A stretch of DNA of 64,000 bases. Origin: Haliscomenobacter sp. (GTDB lineage Bacteria; Bacteroidota; Bacteroidia; Chitinophagales; Saprospiraceae). Both the position numbers and the translations under genes were made by a program. A model generated the notes under the pieces. It did no database searches. It was not told the DNA's origin and saw only the letters and a program-made list of their open reading frames with translations. The stretch spans positions 248,001 to 312,000 of the forward strand of contig JADJPL010000028.1 in NCBI GenBank assembly GCA_016713275.1, written 5' to 3'. This document shows, in pieces, positions 7,760 through 15,825 of the stretch. Numbering within the stretch: position 1 is the first letter of the stretch; each line of letters opens with the position of its first letter.

Positions 7760-9244
7760 ATGATCAACAAAATTCAACAACGGATCTTGTTTGGACTGAA
7801 GGTAAAACAATCCAGGCAGGCTCAAAGCCTATCGTTTGCTGATCTTGCCGGGCGTACCGGCATATCGGTGTCTTACCTGAACGAAATCGAGAAAGGGAAG
7901 AAGTATCCCAAGGAAGACAAGATTCAGGCCTTAGCCCATGCCCTCGGGGTGCAGGAAAGCGACTTGCTTTCGCAGGAATTTGGGGAAGGGTTGGCGCCGG
8001 TAGGCGAACTGTTGCGATCCAACTTTTTGAACGAACTGCCGCTGGACCTGTTCGGCATTGAAATGTCGAAGGTGGTGGAGATCATCGCCAGTGCGGGCGC
8101 CCGGGTAGGCGCGTTTATTTCCACCCTGCTGGAGCTGTCCCGCAACTACGCCGTCAAGGAAGAGAACTTTTATTTCGGGGCGTTGCGTTCTTATCTGGAG
8201 TTGCACAACAATTATTTCGACGACCTGGAACAGGAGGTGGATCGGTTTATCCGGCAAGTTCAGCTTCCGGTTGAGCGGCCTTTGCCCCCGGATTTGCTTA
8301 AGCGGCTGCTGGAGGAGCGCTGGGGCTATACCATTCTGGACAACGGGCTCGACGCTTACCCTGATCTGGCGCCCCTGCGTTCGGTGTTCGTGCCCAAGCG
8401 CAAGGAACTCCTGCTCAACAGCAAGCTGTCTGCGATCCAGCGGTCGTTTCAGTTTGGCAAAGAGCTCGCTTTCCAGTGGCTTCAGCTCCGGGACCGGGCG
8501 TACACGTCTTCCCTGCTTCGGGGCAGAACGTTTGAGGAGGTACTCAATCACTCCAGGGCAATCTATTTTTCCGTAGCCCTGCACTTACCCCAAAAACAGC
8601 TATTGGAGGAAATGGAGGCGTTTTTTCGCAACGACCGCTGGGACGGCGAGGCGTTTCTTCTGATCATGAAGCGGTATGACGCAACCCCGGAAATGTTTTT
8701 CCACCGCCTCACCAACCTGCTTCCCCGCTTCTTCGGTATGAAGAAACTGTTTTTCCTGCGCTTTGTCCACGACCCCGAAAAGGACATTTTCGAAATGGAC
8801 AAAGAGTTGCATCTGAACCAAAAGCACCACCCGCACGGCAACCGCCTCAACGAGCATTATTGCCGGCGCTGGATCTCGCTGTCGTTGCTCCGCGAACTGC
8901 GCGCTCTCCAGCAAGGGGGAGTCTTTGCCGACCGCATCGTCAAGGCGCAGATCTCGCACTACCTCCATACCGAAGACGCATACCTGTGCCTCACCATCGC
9001 CCGGCCGTCGTATCCTGCCCCCAATAAAAACGTGAGCGTGACGATCGGGCTTCAACTTACGGACGGCCTCCAGAGCAAAATCCGCTTCCTCGACGATCCG
9101 GGTATCCTGCGGCGGGAGGTACACACCACTTGCGAACGTTGTCCCCTGTCCGATTGCGCCGAACGCGCCTGCCCGCCGGTCATCGTCGAGAAAAAGCAGC
9201 AAATGCACCGCATCCTGGAAAAACTCAAGGAATTGGAAGGATGA
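7760..9244 (+). CDS. XRE-family regulator with IrrE-like and C-terminal Cys domain (ScfR/RamB type)
   Basis: A 494-residue protein. Residues about 8-65 form an XRE helix-turn-helix (SFADLAGRTGISVSYLNEIE). The middle resembles the IrrE/ImmA peptidase fold, but the zinc motif HExxH is replaced by FGKEL, so catalysis is unlikely. The C-terminus carries a cysteine cluster, TTCERCPLSDCAERACPP, typical of the short-chain acyl-CoA-sensing RamB/ScfR/MccR regulators. Those relatives control acetate or propionate metabolism. Methylmalonyl-CoA mutase lies 46 kb away in this window, so a link to it is speculative. ATG 7760 follows directly on a promoter; the frame is open upstream but not conserved there. 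Confidence 0.85.
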   Translation: MINKIQQRILFGLKVKQSRQAQSLSFADLAGRTGISVSYLNEIEKGKKYPKEDKIQALAHALGVQESDLLSQEFGEGLAPVGELLRSNFLNELPLDLFGIEMSKVVEIIASAGARVGAFISTLLELSRNYAVKEENFYFGALRSYLELHNNYFDDLEQEVDRFIRQVQLPVERPLPPDLLKRLLEERWGYTILDNGLDAYPDLAPLRSVFVPKRKELLLNSKLSAIQRSFQFGKELAFQWLQLRDRAYTSSLLRGRTFEEVLNHSRAIYFSVALHLPQKQLLEEMEAFFRNDRWDGEAFLLIMKRYDATPEMFFHRLTNLLPRFFGMKKLFFLRFVHDPEKDIFEMDKELHLNQKHHPHGNRLNEHYCRRWISLSLLRELRALQQGGVFADRIVKAQISHYLHTEDAYLCLTIARPSYPAPNKNVSVTIGLQLTDGLQSKIRFLDDPGILRREVHTTCERCPLSDCAERACPPVIVEKKQQMHRILEKLKELEG

Positions 9245-9250
9245 TGGTTT

Positions 9251-9320
9251 TCCCGTCCCCCGTCCCCCGTCCCCCGTCCCCCGTCCCCCGTCAACCGTCC
9301 CCCGTCAACCGTCAACCGTC
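9251..9320. repeat. 7-bp tandem repeat (CCCCCGT)
   Basis: About nine heptamers CCCCCGT/CAACCGT fill the whole gap between two convergent stop codons (9244 and 9324). Confidence 0.88.
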
Positions 9321-9323
9321 TCT

Positions 9324-11287
9324 CTAATAATTCACTTTCACCTCCTGGATCTTTCTCGGCAGCCACACTTGCATGGCGTTTTGCCCCCGGTTGCACCAGG
9401 AGAAGTAGGGGATAGCGGTGATGGTTTTCGTGCGGGTTTGTACGGAAAGGCCATCAGGAGCAACCTCCACGGTAGGAGCGGTAAAGCTCAGGGCGGTGAC
9501 ACCGCCCAGCAGGTCGGGCCGGAAGCCGGCCGTGATGGGCGCGTCGTCGGGTAGGATGAGGTTCCAGGCTTGGCCGTTGTTGTCGGCGCCTTCGACGCAG
9601 TAGACCAGGGGTCCGCGTTGGAGGGCTACCCGGTTTTGGGCGGCTTTGACTTCCTCACGGGCGGTCACCCGTTTGACTTCCATCGGGAGGTCTACCTGGA
9701 CCACGTCGCCTTTTTTCCACTCGCGTTCGATCACGGCATAGCCTTTGTCGATGCGGTAGGCGATAGGTTTGCCGTTAACTTTAATCTCCAGCGCCACGTT
9801 TCCGGTTTTGACGAACGTATACAAATCGCCGGGAACGGCCTGCTCGCGCACCCAGCCGGGGATGCGCACGTGCAGCCCGAAGCGGGTTTTATTTTCGGGG
9901 TCGATAAGGAGTTGAATTCCGCCCTGCCAGGGGTAGGCGGTTTGCATGCGGATGGCTGTCTTTTGCCCGCCGAGCGTTTGGGTGGTCGAACTCCCTACGA
10001 ACAAATGCACCCACAGTCCGTCGGCAGCATGCCCGTAGACGTAGTCGCCCAGGGAAGCGACCAGGCGGGCAATGTTCGCTGGGCAGCAGGCGGTGCCAAA
10101 CCATTCGCGCCGGTAGTGCTGCCCGTTGGACGCCAGAGGGTTGCCGTAGAAAAAGCGGTCGCCGCTGAGCGACAGGCCGTCGAGGGCGCCGTTGTAGAGG
10201 CTGCGTTCCAGCACGTCGATGTATTGGGCGTCGCCGGTGAGCTGATTCATGCGCTGATTCCAGAGCACCATACCTACCGAAGCGCAGGTTTCGCAGTAGG
10301 CGCGTTCGTTGGGCAGGTCGTAGTCGGTGCTGAACCCCTCGTTGCTGCCGGAGGAGCCGATGCCGCCGGTGAGGTACATGTTGCGGTGCACTACGTCTTC
10401 CCAGACGGCAGTCATGGCCTTAAAATACCCCGAGTCGCCGGTGATCGCGGCCACATCTGCCGCGCCGGTATAGAGGTACATCGCCCGGACGGCGTGGCCG
10501 GTGATCTGGGTCTGCTGCTTCACGGGGAGCACGTCCTGGGCGTAGGCCGTGTCCCGCCAGTCGGTCCAGGTATACCCTGCGGCGTGTTTATGGCCCCGCT
10601 CTTCGAGGAGCCAGTCGGCCAGCTTCAGGTAGCGCTCTTCTTTGGTGACTTTGTACAGCTTGACGAGGGCTAGCTCGAGTTCCTGGTGACCGGTAACCCA
10701 GTGGCGTTTGCCCGGGCCGAACAGGCTGCCGAAATGATCGGCGAAGCGGATGGCGACGTCCAGCAACTGGCGCTTGCCCGTGGCGTTGTAGTAGGCCACG
10801 GCGGCCTCGATGAGGTGGCCTCCGTTGTAGTCTTCGTGCATGCTCATATCCGTCCAGCGCTTGTCCAGGCCGGTGAGGGTGTAGTAGGTGTTGATGTAGC
10901 CGTCTTTGAGCTGCGCGGCGGCGATTTTGCCGATCCATTCATCCGCTTTTGTCTCTAACTCCGGGTTGGGGTGGGTCTTGAGGAGTAAGCAATGGCTTCG
11001 AGCGCTTTGAAGACGTCGGAGTCGTCGTAGAAAATGCCCTTGAATTCCCCTTTCTTGAGGCCGGCTGCGACTTCGAAGTTCTGGATACGGGGCGTTTTGA
11101 CCTCCGTCTGTTCGATACAGACCGGAATGGTGACGGAAGCGACTTTCTCGATCCGGGGTTTCCAGAAGGAATCGTCGATGGTGACCTGGGAGAAATTGAC
11201 GCGGTCGAACTGCTGGGCGACGCGCTGGGCCGCTACCGGAGCGTTCAGGAGGAGTATGCCGGTGAGCGGCAAAAGGAGGGTTCGCAT
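9324..11287 (-). CDS. GH127 beta-L-arabinofuranosidase (one apparent frameshift)
   Basis: A secreted glycoside hydrolase of about 650 residues that removes terminal beta-L-arabinofuranose from plant or algal glycans. ATG 11287 starts a signal peptide (MRTLLLPLTGILLL, cleavage after NAPVAAQ). Family segments include DDSFWKPRIEKV, KDGYINTYYTL and HWVTGHQELELALVKLY. The zinc/catalytic residues known from HypBA1 are visible as the ETC of ERAYCETCASVGM and the CC of FGTACCPANIARL. The frame breaks near 10981-10984: the N-terminal frame reads EAIAYS and the rest continues LKTHPNPELETKAD after one missing base. The C-terminus lacks a T9SS domain. Confidence 0.88.
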
Positions 11288-11545
11288 AAGCAATTATTTT
11301 GGCGTAGGGAAAAATACGCATTTTTTGTACTTCGGAGCGAAACTATTCCAGTAAAAGGATGGGATTCAAGGGATCGGCCCTATTGAACCCTTGAACTTCG
11401 TTGATTCGCTACTTCATAATTGTCTGAACCGCGGATTATAGGAATACGCAGATTCACAGAGGACCAGAATGCGAAGCCCGCCTTGAACCGTTGTCCCCTC
11501 CCCTTCATTATAAGAAAAGGACTATCTTTAATCAAAAAAAGCAAG

Positions 11546-12145
11546 ATGATTACCCGGTTTGAGGACCTCGATTTATCCAAAAAATACACCTACGCGGATT
11601 ACCTGACCTGGCAGTTCAGCGAAATGGTCGAATTGATTCGGGGCAGGATATTCAAAATGTCTCCGGCGCCCAACTTGTACCATCAGGAGATCTCAGCGAA
11701 TTTGTTAAAAAAAATATTTCTACATCTGGAAGGCAAGCCGTGCAAAGTGTTTCACGCACCCTTCGACGTGCGCCTCCCGTTGCCGCCTGGCAAAGTGAAA
11801 AACGAGCAGATCGAAACGGTAGTTCAGCCCGACATCAGCGTGATCTGCGACCTGAGCAAGCTCGACATTCGGGGCTGCCTTGGGGCGCCCGACTGGATTA
11901 TCGAGATCCTGTCGCCCGCGACGGCTTCCAAAGACCTCCGGGAAAAGTTTGAATTGTACGAATTCGCCGGCGTCCGGGAGTATTGGATCGTCCACCCGCA
12001 CGAGCATACCCTGTTGGTTTATCAGTTGGATGAACATGGCAAATACCAAGGTACGCAACGCCCCTACGTGCGCGAGGACAGCGTGGCGGTGGGGGCTTTC
12101 CCGGATTTTGTCATGGATCTGAAGGGTGTTTTTCTGGAGCCGTAG
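11546..12145 (+). CDS. Uma2-family restriction-endonuclease-like protein
   Basis: A 199-residue protein of the Uma2 (DUF820) family, a PD-(D/E)XK nuclease fold of unknown role that is abundant in cyanobacteria and Bacteroidota. Visible landmarks are MVELIRGRIFKMSPAP, the QPDISVICD strand carrying the metal-binding Asp, DWIIEILSPATASKD with the Glu, and REYWIVHP. ATG 11546 lies 15 bases after a near-consensus -7 box, TATCTTTA. Upstream, 11417-11462 holds a relic of the TTGTCTGAAC repeat. Downstream the base composition falls sharply into the AT-rich island. Confidence 0.85.
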   Translation: MITRFEDLDLSKKYTYADYLTWQFSEMVELIRGRIFKMSPAPNLYHQEISANLLKKIFLHLEGKPCKVFHAPFDVRLPLPPGKVKNEQIETVVQPDISVICDLSKLDIRGCLGAPDWIIEILSPATASKDLREKFELYEFAGVREYWIVHPHEHTLLVYQLDEHGKYQGTQRPYVREDSVAVGAFPDFVMDLKGVFLEP

Positions 12146-13719
12146 GGGTTTTCTTCGTTTTTATCAGGGATTCCTCTCCAGTGAAAAGGCTATTGACTGC
12201 TTTTATGCCGAAGTGGTATCGTTGCGATCCTGGTTACTCATGGGAATAGGAATACCATTCAATAAGCGCTCTTAGCCGCTGGACTAAAATATGCGTTGTC
12301 GTACTTGGATTTGCGTCAATAGGTTGTTTGCCTTTTTGTTCTGTTAGAACCGACATTCCCCACCCCCTAAACCCGGAAATAATATTTTTTGCGAAGGGCC
12401 CGGTATGTTTGATGATTTTGTTCTTAGTCTCAGTTAGGTTTAGAATAATTGACTGATTACATTGTATAAGAGTAGCGGCCATCATGCAGGGGTGGTGGGG
12501 TTTGCACTTGTTTTTGTTGGGCAGGTTTTGCTGCTTGACAGCTCTTGTCGATTGGTACTCGATGCCGGCATAGACACTCAGCAGAGTGTCAGATAAAAAG
12601 TAAGGTTCCATTTTCGGCTTCTTGACGAAAGGAAGAGGCAATAAATTGGGGATCTTTTAGAAATCAAACCGCGCCCACTTGATAAGCTTTGTATTTAGTC
12701 AACAATTGATCATCAGGTCTTGTTTTTATCCAAATTATTGGTGGCGAGAGAACTTGCCCTTGCTTTGCGCCAATCTTTCAAAGTCTTCAACATTAGAAGC
12801 GCCTGAATCTGATAAAGGTAGGTTGAGCAGGCCTTGTTTTTTCATACTGAGCAACCGTTGAAACCGCATTTTGAATTGAAATATTAGGATGTTTTTTCAC
12901 AATTTTTGAATATTTGGCACTGCTCGGAAAACTTCTGATGATCAATTTTTTTCAAATGCTTTTAAACTTTTTCTGAGGCCTTGAGGTAATTCTTTTCAAA
13001 GTGATCAACTGAGTGAATTATGCCCAGTTGCTGTTCAACCCAGGTGTCATTCGGTAGCGGTATCCTGGGCTCAATTTCTTTCCCATCAGCTTCAATGGCT
13101 AGCGCGCTTCTTTTATGGTTTCAGAACGCGGCTAACCAATTGATGGTATCGCTAATTCTTTGAATCTGGTGCACAGTAACGCACTGTCAAACAGCAACTT
13201 GTAAGTGGGAATTGTGTAGAATTGGTGATTGTTTCCTAAATGTCGTCTTGTCGGATTGATTACCATTAGACCGAGAATACCAGCGGGGTAAATTAAGTAC
13301 TACCGATTTAGATCGGTCGATGATCGCGGCTATATCCACGGGTTAAATGCAAAACCACGCCTCGAAGCAGATCCATTGGCTGTTGTAAAGGCCATCAAAA
13401 TGAAAGTCGGTGCTACCAGCAATCGGTAGGGTCAACCAAGCGCTCACAAATACCGGAGCTAGGTCCGAGTAGAGAGATAGCGTCTCAGTATTCGCCCCAA
13501 TACGCTGTCATTGAGGTGGGCACTTTGGACACTGGACCCAATAACAATCTACAGGCAGTGTTCAAAAACTGCTGACCATATACAGCGTACGCTGGTTCCG
13601 TTGATAATCATGGCTTTTACCCACCCCACACTCACGGGCGGTCCTGAAGATCCTGGGGGACCAGCGAATCAACCTTTCAGACCTAAATGATTCAGCTTTG
13701 CTTATTTGTTCCACTTAAT
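12146..13719. other. Gene-less AT-rich stretch, probably decayed foreign DNA
   Basis: No convincing intact gene in 1.57 kb. A 135-codon minus-strand ORF (12234-12641) is open but matches no family I recognise. Broken protein-like runs occur on both strands, for example minus-strand IEADGKEIEPRIPLPNDTWV (near 13090-13030) and plus-strand FRSVDDRGYIHGLNAKPRLE (near 13310-13370). All are cut by stops. Composition is clearly more AT-rich than the flanks. I read it as a decayed insertion, possibly an IS transposase remnant, but no terminal repeats were found. Confidence 0.4.
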
Positions 13720-14351
13720 TTAATTTTTTAGCCAATTTGGGGGAATGTCGGTTAAAAGTTTCTCAGCGCGTTTTATTGCTGTCGCTTCACTTCCCAATTC
13801 AATAAGTGCGTCAATTACTTCGGTCTTTCCATGTTTGTAGACAAACAGATTATGGGATTCAAAGGATTTTATCGCCGTTTCCAGTTTTGAATAAATAGCT
13901 GCGCGTGGAATTGGTTTATCAGAACGTACATCCGTAAAATGAAGTAATAACCACAATTCAAAAACTTCATTGCTGTATGCAACGCTCATTTTTTCTTGTC
14001 GAGCTATTTTAAATGCGTCAGTAAATCGGATTGCATTTACAGGAACTTTTTCTGCGTCATCTTTATCAAAGACCACCCAAACTTCATCGACGTTTTTGTT
14101 CGCTTCCTCTGCTAATTTTGTTCGCTCAACAATTGCTTGCTCGACAACACCCTTTGAGCTTCTGCCTGTCCCAACGGCTCTCAGGAAAATCGTATCTACG
14201 GGAATGTGTCTTTCAAATGTTCGGAAGTAGTATGGTTCGGTGTTGCCGTCCTCGCAACCATGAGAAACAAATGGGGATACTTCCGCCAACGAATGGGGCG
14301 TTTCTCTTTTCCTTTAAGTTTGGATTTTTTTAATGTTCCTCTTCTTGCCAT
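13720..14351 (-). CDS. RloB-family protein (AbiLii-like), one apparent frameshift
   Basis: RloB proteins pair with an AAA15-type ATPase in the AbiL abortive-infection system and have a Toprim-like nuclease core. The acidic motifs are visible: CEDGNTEPYYF and WVVFDKDD. The frame from 14289 lacks a sensible N-terminus. One base away, ATG 14351 begins MARRGTLKKSKLKGKEKRP and runs to KYPHLFLMV, which joins CEDG if one base is restored near 14254-14257. The basic N-terminus followed by a hydrophobic strand is the normal RloB start. The joined protein has about 210 residues. Its start overlaps the end of the ATPase gene by 22 bases, as expected for a two-gene operon. Confidence 0.75.
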
Positions 14352-15670
14352 TGGGTGTTTCGGATAAATTTTTGAAAATTACCCAATGCAGGGATCGCTC
14401 CGTATCTACCTTCAAAATAGCGTTTTTCTTTGTCGGTGTCAGGTCTTTCTTTCTCGGATTTGAACTGACCGTTATGCTCTCCGAAATAAACAAAGTCAGA
14501 AAGAGAATATATTTCTGTGCTTTCCCACTTATTTTTTTCTGCAAAACAAATTTGGTCTCGTCTAAGGTTTGAATAACTCAATAGGTTTGTATCATGAGTT
14601 GCAAAAATCAGTTGTGCATTGTTGGGGTTGCTCGCTTTAACCAGGAATACATCAATTGTGTTCAACGTCATAACCGGATGTAGCTTGGCTTCAATTTCAT
14701 CAATGATAAGAACGCCGCCATTAGCCAATGCCCACAAAATAGGTCCGCTTAGTTGAAATGCTTTTTGGGCTCCGGATGATTCTCTGTCTTCCCATTTCCA
14801 ACGATGTGTGTCGTGTGTCGGAAAAGCGTTTGCATCATACATGCGATGCTTTGCAAAAACGGTATAACTCTGTTTGCCTTTTAATGATTTTGCTAATCGG
14901 GATTTCATGCTTTTAGGCATGTCGTCTGGCAATTCAGATTCTTCAAAATCTTTTGTTGTTACATCTACATCGACGATGTTTAAATTTAGTGATGCTAAGT
15001 ATTGCTTTATCTTCCCGCTGTAATTTTTTCCTCCCAAAGCTCAACGGTTTGGATTTCTTCAAATTCTGTATTAAGCCCGTCAACCATGCTAAAGTGTCTA
15101 AACCATTGCATAATGCTTTTGGCTTCCTCAACATTTAGGATGTCGCAAGTAGAAAGAAATAATGCGTTAATTCGTGTCGCTTCAATCGCTGCATCAATAA
15201 TTTTTAGACCCATTGTAACCCGAACTAACATCGATGGTTTCACCCTCTCGTTCAAATAGATTGACTTCTCTTCCCACTGATTTACGAAACAACCACTCTT
15301 TTTCCACTTCACTTTCTGTAAACTCCAATCCGTAACGATAGCGGTTTACTCCAATGACAAAGGAGATTTCAAATCTTGTAGGTTTGTCATCCCATCCATC
15401 TCTTAATAGAAATGGATCGTAGGGCAAGCGCGTTGTGGACGATGTTCTTGCGGAAATATGAACTAATCTGTCTAAAAGGCTCATGGCCTTTAGAACGTTT
15501 GATTTACCTCCTCCATTTGGCCCATAAAGCGAAATGGCGTTTAAGGCTTGGTATCGCCCTTTTGTGATAATGTTTTGGAGATGGTCTTTTTGCTTCGGAG
15601 CAGGGATTAAACTCATTGTTTGCTCTTCGCCGATCGATCTATAGTTGGATACTTTAAATTCAAGCAACAT
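14330..15670 (-). CDS. RloA/AbiLi-like AAA15 ATPase (two apparent frameshifts)
   Basis: The gene is spread over three frames that join into a protein of about 446 residues. The first (ATG 15670) has the SMC/OLD-type start MLLEFKVSNYRSIGEEQTM and Walker A LYGPNGGGKSNVLKAM. The second covers IIDAAIEATRINALFLS through VELWEEK. The third carries the signature region SGAQKAFQLSGPILWAL, Walker B GGVLIIDEIEAKLHP, and ATHDTNLLS. The breaks lie in T5 at 15201-15205 (one base too many) and T6 at 15024-15029 (one too few). The partner of RloB, it is expected to sense phage infection. The AT-rich composition unlike its neighbours suggests horizontal transfer. Confidence 0.82.
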
Positions 15671-15825
15671 GGCTTATTTTGTATTTTTTTTGTAAAAATA
15701 ACAAACTTCATTAAAATAAAAAGTTCCAAGTTTGAAATTTTATGTCTGTTGTAGCTGAAGTAATTTGGCAGGGTATGTCGCGTTTTGGCGTTTGAACAGC
15801 CAAACTGGCTACAAACGATCTCCCC

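Noticed and set aside
12234..12641. Minus-strand ORF of 135 codons
   Set aside because: No family resemblance, no promoter, and it lies in a decayed AT-rich stretch; kept only as part of the region note.
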